Source: Protonemura montana (lineage: Eukaryota > Arthropoda > Insecta > Plecoptera > Nemouridae). Taken from it: 64,000 bases of DNA. The notes beneath the pieces were generated by a model, which saw only the letters and a list, made by a program, of their open reading frames with translations, was not told the DNA's origin and did no database searches. The position numbers and the translations under genes are program-made. Positions 12,024 through 24,619 of this stretch are shown here, in pieces. The stretch spans positions 27,762,851 to 27,826,850 of the forward strand of contig OX387604.1 of assembly GCA_947568835.1 (NCBI GenBank). The letters are read 5' to 3'. Each line of letters opens with the position of its first letter. Position 1 is the first letter of the stretch.

Positions 12024-12959
12024 TTAGTTAGACCATTGTTTGTGCAACTAACGATCGGTTTAAAACCAGAAACGTTTTAGGATCAAAAAAAGAGTTTTTG
12101 AAAATCGATTTCTCAGTCAATTTTGTAGCTGTGACCACCAAAATTGTATGTGTTAGGAGACCATGTTGAGGCTCTAGGGAAATAAAATCACGGACTCTTA
12201 AACTCATGTTGCTGGGTGGTGCCAAGGATTTGATTTTACATTTTTCCGGAAAACTCGCCAATTTTCCAGCACTTGTTTTTCCTTGTCATTAACTAAATAA
12301 AAACATTATATAAAGATTTGGGACCCTTTTTGAACGATTTTACCCACGGTAATGATGGACCCGGGGCCGTGCGTATCGTTTAGTAGGATCATAAGCGTGT
12401 GTAGGGCGACCGGATTCCATGATTTTGACTCTAACGATCATATAAATAATTTTGTCATATCTAATCAATCGATAGTATTAACGATCCATTAGGATTCTAA
12501 TTGAGTTCCCCAATGTACGTATGCAAAACAAATACAAAACAGCTGACACTGTCAGAGGAATGTATCTAAATTCAAACTCGGTGCTTTTTTGTGTATCGCG
12601 CCATTGCTTGCTTGTAAATTATCAAAAATGCGCGATAGGGAAGGGCCAATAAGGGCATCACCACTCTGTCTTTGGAAGCTAGTAAAAAAAACATTTTCCT
12701 AATACTGTGACCAGTATGTAGGTAAAATAACAAAGACTCATTTCCCAAATGTTTGCTAGCGATTTTTTCAACCACCTTTTTTCCACCTTAAAAACGTCTC
12801 CTGGTAGTCCCCTTGGCCGTATGGTACCGATAAGCCTTACATTCCCCAATAAAGTACCCACAGTACCCATGGTGCTTTTAGGGGTTCCTCCGATGGAAAC
12901 CCTCTACGCACGCCTATGAGTACATGATATGTGTGCGTGATGCGTGATTGCGTTGATAC

Positions 12960-13121
12960 CTACACGTCCCGTTGATGTGATTTGCCTCGGCAGTATTTGC
13001 AAAGTACGAACAATGTAGCGAGAAGCAGTATTCCTCCAATAATTCCAGAAAATAAAACATTCAGCGACAAATATTTCGTTGCAGATGATTCCTCGTTCCC
13101 AGAAGAATTCACATTCAGAGG
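12960..13121 (-). CDS. Possible terminal exon of a single-pass membrane protein
   Basis: On the minus strand a good acceptor (TTACTTTTCAG) at 13122-13132 is followed by 53 codons to a TAG at 12960-12962. The peptide has a polar Ser/Glu-rich start, a hydrophobic stretch (LFSGIIGGILLLATLFVL, about residues 23-40), and then CKYCRGKSHQRDV, a basic stop-transfer segment and short cytoplasmic tail. That is the usual end of a type I membrane protein. A second frame through the same exon is also open, and no upstream exon was proven. A small candidate (about 13493-13541, between TTTTGCAG and GTAAAT) is out of phase with this reading. Confidence 0.35.
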   Translation of the reverse strand, partial: PLNVNSSGNEESSATKYLSLNVLFSGIIGGILLLATLFVLCKYCRGKSHQRDV

Positions 13122-13199
13122 CTGAAAAGTAATTATTAAAACATTGTTAGATCGTTTTCTCTTGTTTATTCATTACATTTATATTGAAATCGAGAAATT

Positions 13200-14650
13200 A
13201 AACGTATTGCTCTCTATTTTCAACAATTAATATGATTGCCTTGTCGATGCGGTTTTATTCTACTTTGCTTTTGTAGTTTGTGGATTGTGGGTGGGATGTT
13301 AGCACAGATCGATGTTAGTTTTAATATAAGGTAGGTTCTAACCCAATGGTACTGGCTTAGAGAAAATAATGGGGATACTGCCTCTACTTCTAAGGGAATA
13401 GTAACCAATTTACTTGCGTACTATGGCAACATCTATTTTGGTACGGAAATGTCAACTCCATTCGGCATACAAGAAGACAATGATGTAATTTACCGGGTGT
13501 CTGGATCCCACGCTCATCGAAGATTGACTCCTTCTGATCCAACTGCAAAAGAAAGCGGTTTTTTAAGACTTTTCTTAAGAACGTCATGATTTCGTGCACA
13601 ATGCTCTGATGGGTGTATTTAATAGCGATGACAAACTTCAAAAGAACCAAGTTGCGACTGTCATAGATGGGGTTGCTAGATGTTTAGATCTCGGTATTTT
13701 TGTGACCTTGTCAATGTTTGGCAATAATATGATGGGAAGCGGTTACAATGAAGTACATTTATAATTCCCATGTCGATTCAGCTGATCACTTTTTTGAAAC
13801 AATAATTATAAGTGAAGGAAGAAAACACGCTTATTCAGGATATCTGACGAGTAACATACGCGTGTAACATAAATATAAATATAATTATAATCATAACTCT
13901 TATATCTATTGTTTGAAATTAATAAGTTCTTAAAAGTGAATTTGATTCTGACTTGTGATTAAACAAACCATTCTGAAATTTATCTAATCATTTCAACTAA
14001 ATCGTACCAACGCGTAAGACGGCGCATTAATCCACACATTTACACTTTCACATTTTTATGCCCAGAAACCTATGGATTGGAATATCTAAAACCGATGCGC
14101 TTAGTTTGAAAAGGCACTTCTTGCTTTCACGCGAAACTTGTTCATCTTGAAAGAAAATTCGCATCTTGTAAGATTTGTTGTGTGAAATAGTTGCTATTTC
14201 CATACCGTGCCACAGGTGGATACAGAGGTATTTACTCAAGCACGCGTGTACAGAAAAAAGGGAATAAAAGCAGAAAATAGAACGACGTGTGTTGATCAAG
14301 GAAAGTAATTTGCTGGCACAATCTCGTTCGACTTCCGTTTCAAACTGTTACCCTTTCCACGCAAACATTTCTTCGCGATATTTCAATATTAACAAGGCAC
14401 GGATGCGGCATACATGTTTTGACATTTCGGTCACAGAGAAATCAATGATGTCTATGTTTTGTAATTACTTCTTAACGGTTAAATTTACAGGTGGTCGGAG
14501 CGCCACTTGGGCGTGTAGAAATAATATTCGCGGGTCGCCACTGGGGATCGCAGGGATCGATGCACCATGAGCGCGTATTCTCTGGGGTTCAAGGGGGTTG
14601 CCAAAATGTAATATTCACTATTTTCATCATGACTGCTCGTTAGCTGAGAG
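13200..14650. other. Non-coding DNA
   Basis: AT-rich with no recognisable gene. Two minus-strand frames of 83-86 codons lack motifs. Confidence 0.35.
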
Positions 14651-14653
14651 GTT

Positions 14654-15211
14654 TCAGAGAGAGAGACAGAGAGAGACGGACAGACAGAGAGAGAGGAGAG
14701 AGAGGAGAGAGAGGAGAGAGAGGAGAGAGAGAGGAGAGAGAGAGGAGAGAGAGGAGAGAGAGAGGAGAGAGAGAGGAGAGAGAGGAGAGAGAGGAGAGAG
14801 AGGAGAGAGAGAGGAGAGAGAGGAGTGAGAGAGGAGATAGAGGAGAGAGAGAGGGGAGAGAGGAGAGAGAGGAGAGAGAGAGGAGAGAGAGGAGAGAGAG
14901 AGGAGAGAGAGGAGAGAGAGAGGAGAGAGAGGAGAGATAGGAGAGAGAGGAGAGAGAGGAGAGAGTGAGGAGAGAGAGGAGAGAGAGGAGAGAGAGGAGA
15001 GAGAGAGGAGAGAGAGAGGAGAGAGAGGAGAGAGAGGAGAGAGAGAGGAGAGAGAGGAGAGAGAGAGGAGAGAGAGGAGAGAGAGAGGAGAGAGATAGGA
15101 GAGAGAGGAGAGAGAGGAGAGAGAGGAGAGAGAGAGAGGAGAGAGAGAGGAGAGAGAGGAGAGAGAGAGGAGAGAGAGGAGAGAGAGAGGAGAGAGAGAA
15201 GAGAGAAAGAA
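14654..15211. repeat. Purine tract, GAGAGAGAGGA-type repeat
   Basis: About 555 bases of almost uninterrupted purine on the + strand, built from GAGAGAGAGGA and GAGAGAGGA units with rare T or C interruptions. The 304-codon Ser/Leu-rich minus-strand frame and Arg/Glu-rich + frames are artefacts of this repeat. The tract could form triplex (H-) DNA. Confidence 0.95.
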
Positions 15212-17740
15212 GTATGTTTTAAAATCAAAATCAGCCCGTTATAGGAAACAATGTATAAATAGAGATCTGATTGAAATGAAAATAGAGCGGTGCGGTGTTG
15301 GATAATGGAATACCTTTGAGAGAATCCAACAAAAGAATGGTTTGCTCGCTCGTGGAGCTGGGAATGTAGCCGCGTTCCATGAATAGTATTTCTCGTCAAA
15401 GCTATTTTTAGAATTTTCTCGGTAAAGAATCGATGTCTTTATAATAATTTTAAAATGCACATTCAACCGCCCCTGTTTTATTAGCATACCATAACATGTT
15501 GTTCTTTACTACATATTTTGCGAGTACTAGTTTGAAAAACAATTGCTGATGGGCAGCAATAAAGTATGTGGAAAATGTTGGAAATGCTGACATTTCCCAG
15601 CTGAATTGGTAAATTCCTATTGTATTTGTTGGAGTTGGAAACTAAAATAGGAGCAGCATTCAATGAGACAATTGAAATGGCACAAGCTGTAAACCAGCAG
15701 ACCTATTTACATAACGGGTATTCCACAGGTTGTTTATTTTATACGAAATACTTGTTGCATTATAAGAAAATAAACGATACAAATTGAATTTGAAAAGTTC
15801 TTAGAAAAATTGCAACAACATTGCGTGAACAGTGAAGAACCAGGGAACGTAACACAAAAAACCAACTATTTGTTGCTATTTGTGCATTGGGTGTTGATAA
15901 AACAACTTGATACTGAAATCTAATACTAACAGGTATCCATTCTCTTTGGCTTCATTTGATGACTTGAAGAGATCTTACAAGGGAGCTATTGCATTGCAAC
16001 AGGTGCATTTCATGCTGTGGTGTGGGTGGACCTTCGCTTCCCACAAGGAAAATGCCACTGTACCAAAAATATCAAAATTCTCACTCGATAACCAGAAAAC
16101 ATAACACTAAAAATACTTTCCAACTCCAAATTATTTAAACCAACTTAAAAATATGCGTAAGATTTAATTTGAGCGTTACCATTTAATACCAACGAATAAA
16201 ATAATTCAGCCAGTGTTCCTATCGACTAAAATAATACACAAATATTTCAAACATTGCAACACAGTTAAATGTTATCACATCTAATAAAGAAAAAGCAAAG
16301 AAAAAGCATTGCGAAAAACAAATTGACAGAATACGAAAGCAAAAAAAAATTAAGCATTTACCTGGTTCTTATTTGGGCGGGTCTCCTATGGTCGGAAATG
16401 TACACAATCTTGCGCTACCTCATTCCTAACCGTTTCAACATTCTCACTTCAGTACCATTACGAATCAATGAAATGACCAGATCAACTAATCTCTGAGACT
16501 GACTAACACTACAACAGAACAACAAACAACACCTGATCTTGAGATGATAACTCACGTACAGTTAATGATGACAGGAGTCGATTCTATCAGGTGTTGTTAG
16601 AATGTGATGTTAGGTGTTGTCTGACATGCCCTGCACGCAAGCTATCAATGTGCGGGGTGAAGCGGCTCTTACGAGAGGGTAGACTAAATTGTAGAGCATG
16701 CGTTCTAGCCACCATCTCGGCAAGCCGGCTGACGAATCGTGGACGAAACATCTCGATCACACCCGATATACCCGATATACCCGATACACCCGTTCCCTTT
16801 CATCTTCAAACGTGAGAGCACAGCTGACAATCTCAATTGTTTCACATATTAATTGTGAACAAAGATTTCTTTATTTATCACTCGGTAATGATACAATGTG
16901 TAACAAAATGTAGAAAGCGAATGCCACAAGTACCACACAAATAAACAAAAATGTTAGTCAACAAAAATTCTTTTACAATTAGAGCCATTTATTTGATCGA
17001 CAACGTTCTAAAACAACTAAAAAAGGCAGTTGACGTTGAATACGTACAATTATTCCACGCCATCGCTCCTGTTTACAGTAAACATTTCCTTTGTGTCTTT
17101 CCAGGTAGGAACGTCAATGATTGCTACCTCCTACGCTGCTCTATTTCTGAACTGAAAGTAGCATCTCTTGACAGTTTCTCTCACTCAGTCTCATATTTGC
17201 AATTCAACACAAAGGCGGCGCATGCCGAAGCTGATGCCCAACTATTCTGAGGTATCAACTTTTGCAGTGTCGCATTTCGCAACCTCGGTTTCGAATTGCA
17301 ATTCAACACAAAAAAAGTGATTCGAATAAAAATCAACCCTGAAGTAATAGATTGACAATGACTTGCAAGTTTTGTTGTTTCTGACATCGAGGTGAATAGT
17401 TGAGGAAATTTCTAATTTTTGTTCAAATAAAGAAACAAACACGTAACAACAACATCAACAATAACTTTAATACATTAGTGTATGCACTACATGGCTTGCG
17501 GTAAACGCAACAAAAATAAATAATGTTCGTTTGATTGTCTAGCAGATAAGAAACCAAAATACACCATGGTCACACAAGTTATTAGAAATGTCACGTAAAA
17601 ATAGTGATGAGTGTAAGCAGGTTTTATTTGTTTTAACAATGTTTTCTTTGATTTACATGATTACAATAATAATGGCATACAGGTAACATCAACTACGTAT
17701 GAAACTTGTTGAAGAGAATTGGAAGGTAACTGCAGTGTAA
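15212..17740. other. Non-coding DNA
   Basis: Mostly AT-rich. A more GC-rich patch at 16600-16800 contains a 9-bp repeat but no supported exon. A 14-base motif, CAATTCAACACAAA, occurs at about 17201 and again at about 17298 in the same orientation. Confidence 0.4.
16762..16791. repeat. 9-bp repeat (CCCGATATA)
   Basis: About three and a half copies of CCCGATATA/CCCGATACA. Confidence 0.8.
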
Positions 17741-17744
17741 TGGC

Positions 17745-17840
17745 AGCAACATCCACAGCGGCTGTACGAGTCTCGTGGCTCCTGCTGTGACGGCACTTTG
17801 GTTCGAGCCCCTTTCAGCGTAATGAGCTGGGCTTGTTCGT
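17745..17840 (+). other. tRNA-like remnant
   Basis: GTGGCTC followed within about 30 bases by a near-perfect Pol III B box (GGTTCGAGCCC) suggests the promoter region of a tRNA-derived SINE with a deleted anticodon arm. There is no cloverleaf. Confidence 0.3.
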
Positions 17841-18121
17841 GATAGACTGATTTCTTTCCAGGATCCAACTAAAAAGACAACAACTTACATTGCAAATTGC
17901 TTTGCGCGTGTTTGATTGAAGCTTTGCTCTGAATCACCGACTGAATTCAGGGATTGCTCGAAGGGCAATTGCTCTAAATTCAGAAAGTCTGGCATGCCGT
18001 GTTCCGTGTCACTTTTGTAAGATATGCTCAAATTAATATCGATGAAGATTCAGAGTTGATGAGAGGAAATCCGATAGCGTTTTAAAATTTGCTGATGGTC
18101 GGGGTTCGAGTCTAGCCTAAA

Positions 18122-18202
18122 AGAGCCGGTGCTGACAGGTGCAGTCACCAAGATGGACCACTGGCTTTGCGGCTCTTCCGAAGGACAGTACAACTCGAAC
18201 AA
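18122..18202 (-). mobile_element. 5S-SINE body fragment
   Basis: The segment GGCTCTTCCGAAGGACAGTA with CAACTCGAACAA matches the middle of the SINE body in reverse orientation. Head and tail are missing or too diverged to see. Confidence 0.5.
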
Positions 18203-19062
18203 AATTGATTTAAATTTGTGAACAATTTTTACGAACATTAATTTGGGAATTTCATATTTGGTTGGAAACTACCCCGTAGTTTTTACTCGGTGTAGAAAGT
18301 ACGTATCAAAATATTTGTCAGCGTTCATTCGTGAAACGGTTATTCAAGAATTTGAAACTTGAAATCTGTGTTTCGTTGTTCAATCCACTATTCTTTAAGA
18401 ATCATTTGTAATTTGTAAGTCGCAATGACACTCCCAGGAAAATTGTAATTCTAGTGGGCAATCTTGAGCTGGCAATGGTTCATTTTTACACCCTCATATA
18501 GCAGTATTTTTAGTTATTTATTTGGTGTCATCGATTTACAGCGATCTAATTCGTGAATAGACAACTTTCCATGATTATGTCCCCTCAAAATGTTGAAACA
18601 GAACAATACGATGATTAGCTGTGATTAACAATTCACTGTTACAACGAGTCTTGCGGCACTGGTCTACTTGATTTGAAAACTGAACGTAATAATATGATTG
18701 TTGCACCTGAGTCGGTCGAGGTCGCGGTCGAGCACGTGCAGATTCGACCGTATGCACTATTTTGTCTCGATTCAAATGTAAATAGAACATTACATTACAT
18801 TACAGTACATTTTCATTGAGATCGTTATTTGCTGAAGCAAATTCCCGCGGAAAACTTCCGAAAGGATACAAAAACTTAATTTTTAAAATAATACTTGCGT
18901 CTGCATCGACCGGGATTCTGAACGGAAATAATTTTAGGGAATCAACTGTGAAATCTGCAATCACATTTAATATAATTTATAATCATAAGTCAAAAGTGTT
19001 CACAATGTTAGGTCAGGATCAGCTCTAGGATCGCGGTCGGGTCGCCTGTACTTCTACCATTA

Positions 19063-19089
19063 CAAACAAACAAACAAACAAACAAACAA
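19063..19089. repeat. (CAAA)n microsatellite
   Basis: About six copies of CAAA. Confidence 0.9.
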
Positions 19090-19222
19090 GTTTCAGCTTA
19101 GACAAGAAAACAATTGCTACTTTTGGTAGATACTAATATTTATACGATTGAACACAAATTTGGATAACACAAAATATATGTTTGAAATGTATGTTGGGGT
19201 CAGAACTTACCCCCAGTTGCAG

Positions 19223-19357
19223 CGAGTCTTATGGAAAGCCCCGGTGGGAAGGTTTCGGTGGTACTCCTTACAGTGTCTTTCAACTCCTCAGGATACGCCA
19301 TACAAAGACCTGCAGGAAGACGAAGAAAGATGCATTGACAGAATGGATATGGCTTAA
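19223..19357 (+). CDS. Possible terminal exon, unknown protein
   Basis: After ACCCCCAGTTGCAG a frame of 44 codons ends with TAA at 19355-19357. It ends TPYKDLQEDEERCIDRMDMA, a charged tail that looks like a natural C-terminus. The patch is more GC-rich than its flanks. A second + frame (19182-19508) is also open here, so the assignment is tentative. No domain is recognised. Confidence 0.22.
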   Translation, partial: RVLWKAPVGRFRWYSLQCLSTPQDTPYKDLQEDEERCIDRMDMA

Positions 19358-19623
19358 AATACTAAAAGTAATCTATTTAGGGAGGCTTTGTCACCGCAAA
19401 TATCCATCTATAATTTTAAACCTCTCATATTTATCGTTTTGGCCAAAACAGGCTAAAACAGCCCCCAAGTGCAATCTAAAACAATTCAATACAAAACAAT
19501 CCCAGTAACAATAAGGATAATAAGGACGCAATAGGTCATGCAATATATATTCCAGCCGAGAGTGTCGGACAGAGCTTTTTGCTTATTCTGTCTCCGGCTC
19601 TGTCTCCGGCTCTGTGTCCGGTA

Positions 19624-19677
19624 AGTTTTGCAAGTTTTGCAAGTTTTTCCGGTTTTGCCAGTTTTGCCAGTTTTGCA
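19624..19677. repeat. 9-bp repeat (TTTTGCCAG/TTTTGCAAG)
   Basis: About six imperfect copies of a 9-bp unit; a 12-base duplication (CTCTGTCTCCGG-type) lies just upstream. Confidence 0.8.
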
Positions 19678-20350
19678 ATTGTTGCGATCTTATGGCAGCA
19701 GAGCTGGCCCTCTGAACTTGTAAGTCTCATATACCTCTAAATATGAAATGAAAAATGAGAAAGAATAGAATTCCCGGTGCTGGGTGTATATTGGTCTAGT
19801 CAAACTTCAAGTGTCGATTCTCAATCCACTGACCGATGTCCTTTCTTCCATTTTCAAAAACTATGATCTTGAAAGCCATACCCGAAGTTCCAACCTTTGC
19901 CTAACGCCTGGTGTCACTTTAGTGGACACCCATCCAATGCTTGGTACAGCTATGTGATGCTTAACGTCGACACAACGCTGGGATAAAAGATGGGACTGTT
20001 CTTAAACCCTAGAGTTTATAACATAGCAGAAGCCTGGTCCGGTGTACCATTCTATCCTGGGACTCAATCTATCTCGAGTGGTCGGTTCACTGTTCGCAAA
20101 TAGCCTGGATAGCGGTTGCCACTGAGAGTAGAGACATTTTGAGAATCCTTGATTTTGAGTTCACTCAAAGAGCCCGTGCTATTTTCAGTGTTTTCATTGG
20201 TAGTTTTCGTGGTTTTCATCACTTGAATGGTCAAAATTGGCAGGAAACAAATTAAAAAACTCTTAAATTAGCATTGAAATTAAAAGGAAACCTCGGGTTA
20301 ATGGACTCCTACCTGTTGCTAACAATGGATTGCCGTACTTAAATTTTAAT

Positions 20351-21457
20351 CAGCTGGCTGGATCCTATGCTCTATCCAGGTTATTTGAGATCAGCTGGCT
20401 GGATCATATGCTCTATCCAGGTTATTTGAGATCAGCTGGCTGGATTCTATGCTCTATCCAGGTTATTTGAGATCAGCTGGCTGGATCCTATGCTCTATCC
20501 AGGTTATTTGAGACCAGCTGGCTGGATCCTATGCTCTATCCAGATTATTTGAGACCAGCTGGCTGGATCCTATGCTATATCCAGGTTATTTGAGACCAGC
20601 TGGCTGGATCCTATGCTATATCCAGGTTATTTGAGATCAGCTGGCTGGATCCTATGCTCTATCCAAGTTATTTGAGATCAGCTGGCTGGATCCTATGATC
20701 TATCCAGGTTATTTGAGATCAGCTGGCTGGATCCTATGCTCTATCCAGGTTATTTGAGATCAGCTAGCTGGCTTCTATGCTCTATCCAGTTTATTCGAGA
20801 TCAGCTGACTGGATCCTATGCTCTATCCAGGTTATATGAGATCAGCTGGCTAGATCCAATGCTCTATCTAGGTTATTTGAGATCAGCTGGCTAGATCCTA
20901 TGCTCTATCCAGGTTATTTGAGATCAGCTGACTGGATCCTATGCTCTATCCAGGTTATTTGAGATCAGCCGGCTGGATCCTATGCTCTATCCAGGTTATT
21001 TGAGCTCAGCCGGCTGGATCCTATGCTCTATCCAGGTTATTTGAGATCAGCTGGCTGGATCCTATACTCTATCCAGGTTATTTGAGATCAGCTGGCTGGA
21101 TCCTATGCTCTATCCAGGTTATTTGAGATCAGCCGGCTGGATCCTATGCTCTATCCAGGTTATTTGAGATCAGCTGGCTGGATCCTATGCTCTATCCAGG
21201 TTATTTGAGATCAGCTGGCTGGATCCTATGCTCTATCCAGGTTATTTGAGATCAGCTGGCTGGATCCTATGCTCTATCCAGGTTATTTGAGATCAGCTGG
21301 CTGGATCCTATGCTCTATCCAGGTTATTTGAGATCAGCTGGCTGGATCCTATGATCTATCCAGGTTATTTGAGATCAGCTGGCTGGATCCTATGCTCTAT
21401 CCAGGTTATTTGAGATCAGCTGGCTGGATCCTCTGCTCTATCCAGGGTATTTGAAAT
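20351..21457. repeat. 41-bp satellite, about 27 copies
   Basis: Head-to-tail copies of a 41-bp unit that includes CAGCTGGCTGGATCCTATG and ATCCAGGTTATTTGAGAT. The period is exact over most of the array (for example 20351 to 20392). Each unit carries a 6-bp inverted repeat, CTGGAT...ATCCAG, around a 10-base loop, plus the palindrome CAGCTG. Units differ by scattered substitutions; a diverged half unit ends the array. Confidence 0.95.
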
Positions 21458-21459
21458 CT

Positions 21460-23550
21460 GTGGTCTGGCCCCTGCCTAACATCGATCATGTTCTTGTCAG
21501 GTTTTGGTAGCTCGATATAAACCTATCTCTTTGTTTGTATCTCTGGGAAAGAGGGTTGCGAAGACAAATGGGTATTGCGGTCCCTTTTTTGGACTCTGAA
21601 GATCATGTTCTCAGTTTTGAGCCAAAACCGCCGCTATTGTTATAATGTAATGCCTTATTTTGAGTTCAGACACTATTTGAGAGTATTCACTTAATTCTGC
21701 ACCGAATTAACACTAAAATGATGCGCGGCAATATTAGCTGGTTTTTAATAACTGTTGCCATGGCATTATCATGCATTACGCAAAGACAGCCCAGCATTAC
21801 TTCGGTACCAACAGATATATATTTTACCGAGTACGGGTGTTTTTTTTAAGCCAGTCAAAGTTCCAGCTGAACATGGCTACAGTTCAGAGAAATGCGACGT
21901 ATAGCATACGGCATGACACAATTAGAAGTCAATCTTTTCCAAACAATTAAAGCCTAATTGCTGTTGACTGACGATTGTTTCTGAATTGTCTACAATAATA
22001 ATGATTTGAAGCGTTCAGTGAAAACACAATCTTGATTCGCTTCTTCTAAGAGAGTCATTCCCCGTTCCACGAGTTGCAAACTGAAGCCAGGCTTTGCCGT
22101 CTCGTTCGTTCATGAGCTGCTGTAGCCGCAGACCATGAATCTTGCTAATACTATTACTTGATCAATTAGTCATGTTTGGGTAGATTTCAAATTACGTCGA
22201 TGTAATTCAATATTTTGCTTTCACTTTCGATCAAAACACAAATTTCTGTGCAAAGTTCAGCGTACGTTTTAATCAGGTATGGAATGACCAGCCTGATTAA
22301 TCAAAGGTAAGGCTTGGAGGGGGGAGGAGGGGGGGGGGGGAGGGGGGACTGTCCCCGAGTTAAGATGCATTGTTATCAGACCGAAACGATTGTATATCGG
22401 ATAAGATTACATTGCATTAAAAGCTTCGATTTAAATGTCACGTAATAATACCATGATCTTCTAAGTATCCAACAACAACTGCTTATTTGTGGACAATTAC
22501 AAGAGATTAAGTAATTTTTCTTATACTTTCATTGAACGATTGAAGGCGTTGGCAACAGCTTTCATGTTTCATTGCATTTCATTGCATTTCATTGCATTTC
22601 TTTTAGGTTCATTACAAATGTTAATGAAGATAGGAAACCTAATGTAATAATTGTCAGTGTTGTCGCAGATGCTAATTGAAGATACTGGGACTGATAATAC
22701 TTTCTCTAAATATTCTCAATGTTATCTGCATTGTGTTTTGCCCGAGAGAAGATCGCCTTCCGATGTTTTTTGAAATATGCGATTCTGGTGGATAGCTGAT
22801 CTAAAAAAGTATTGTTGTATTGTTATTAGCATCGTTCTTTCTTGGTCTAATTGGCATAACAAGATGTCTAATTGTTATGCTTGTTGCCGAAGAATAATAC
22901 ACTACATATACAACGTTGAAACTATCTTCACAGGGAAAGCGTTGAGTAAAGCAGTATTTTACACTTTGCTCGTTCGGCACTTAATATTCATGAACAAATA
23001 CTACCATGAATTTCAGCGAGTAATTGGGTTTTTATAAAGTTATCACGTCATTTTATTTAAATTTAAAATGTGGCTTTTTAAATGTTAATTAAACTTGATA
23101 AATCAAAGGTAAATGTAGAATGCTAAAGTGAACAAACAAAAACAGTCCCCTCTGAATATCATGATTCATCAAACCTATCTTCAATATTTTGAAATGTACT
23201 CAGTAAATTCATAACAAAAAATAGATCGTCTCTTCATTTGAATGTTAAATGAACGTTCCAACGTTTGATATGCAAATCAATTTCGATCAACCATTGCCAA
23301 ACAACGATATAAATTGCATAAATCATCCATTCACGAGGCACGTCAGTTTTCAGCCAATAAAAGCAATCTTTCAAATGTAAACAACATCAAAACAAACCTT
23401 TCGGAAAGCAAGAAATAAAAACACTCAAAACAGCGACAACAAAATAACACTTCACTGTTTTCATTTTGAAAAAACTTCTCAGAAATAAATGTTGTATTCA
23501 CTCTTATCTTTGCACTGCCTCAGTGTCATCTTCTGCCTGACCACTACATA
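21460..23550. other. Non-coding DNA with poly-G and a 10-bp repeat
   Basis: A G-rich tract at 22314-22348 has G-quadruplex potential. TTCATTGCAT repeats about 3.5 times at 22567-22600. An 86-codon frame at 22777-23037 has no recognisable motif. No gene is supported. Confidence 0.45.
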
Positions 23551-23551
23551 C

Positions 23552-23632
23552 ACCTGTACGACCTGTACGACCTGTACGACCTGTACGACCTGTACACACC
23601 TGTACACACCTGTACACACCTGTACACACCTA
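23552..23632. repeat. 9/10-bp compound repeat (CCTGTACGA, CCTGTACACA)
   Basis: Four to five copies of CCTGTACGA are followed directly by four copies of the 10-bp variant CCTGTACACA, so the array switches period midway. Confidence 0.9.
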
Positions 23633-24295
23633 TGCTGGTGGCGAACTGAACACAACTTTGCCTCTTCACAATATTTTCTCCATGCTATCACCTGGATTTA
23701 TGCCACACCTCCGCAGTTGTCGATCTCTCTTCGAAGAGATTAACATTGGACCATTCTGTCCGAGCTTGGTCATACCCAAGGGCATGCTTGAAAACCCACG
23801 CAAAATAGGCTACAGAAAATATTAATAACATCTGGTTTGAAAACGTATCATTAGCCAGTATGGTAACATAAATTGGCGCAAATATTGCTTTACCCTCTTT
23901 GTCAGCTTTCCCTAAATCAACGCTAGTTAATTATTACATTCTTGTAAGATACGGTGAAAACTAGTGATACTATATTTGATGACCCTTTAAGCATTGGGCC
24001 CGACACAGTGTACCTACAAAGTGACAAGATATCATAGACATACTATAATACTTGATATAAACTCACACTAGAGACGAAAACTGTCACAATGTTTTTTTTC
24101 TTTTTTTTTTTAACAGTTGGTTTTAATTATTGCAGTTAACATTTTTCTTTTCTATTTTAAGTGACGACGACAGCGAGAACTCAAAAGACAGGTCTCCGTT
24201 TGAGCATGCCCTGACCAGCAGTACTAAACATCCCTCCCATCATTGGCTCGTCAAATTCGATCCAAGTTATTTGTCTACCTTTTTACCAACATTTA

Positions 24296-24619
24296 CTAGC
24301 AGAACCCGCTGCCTACGGCCGCTTAAGATTTTGAGGGAGTGGGCATTTTGGTTTAAATGGGACCACAACCAAAAGTACCATGCAATACCAAAAGTACCCC
24401 CATTTATTGTATTTGAAATTTGCCGCTTATGTCACTTGGGGTCACTGCATTGTGGAAACTCTGTGAATTCCAAAGTGACCACGATGAAAATTTCGAAAAC
24501 AAACGACGTTGGCTGTCAAAAGATATTTGTGCATGATTTCTTGAAATATTTCCTAGAGAGTGAAACTTGTGAAATACCTTTTACAATCTGGGCTAGCCAA
24601 TCTTGCTAGCCAAGACACC
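24296..24619 (-). mobile_element. CTAG-ended dispersed element, copy 1
   Basis: This roughly 320-bp segment is about 90% identical to 25219-25537. On the minus strand it starts near TCTTGGCTAGC and ends in GCAGCGGGTTCTGCTAG followed by T, features shared with non-autonomous Helitrons (5' TC, 3' CTRR, T next). The hairpin GGCTAGC-CAATCTT-GCTAGCC lies at the minus-strand 5' end rather than at the 3' end, where Helitrons carry theirs, so the class is unsure. The 159-codon frame overlapping it is unlikely to be a gene. Confidence 0.5.

Noticed and set aside
14485..15399. 304-codon Ser/Leu-rich minus-strand frame
   Set aside because: It is the complement of the GA-rich purine tract.
20351..21457. 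CRISPR-like regular repeat array
   Set aside because: The 41-bp units are head-to-tail with no unique spacers; this is a satellite.
24130..24609. 159-codon frame
   Set aside because: It overlaps a dispersed repeat element whose second copy (25219-25537) has shifts in the same frame.
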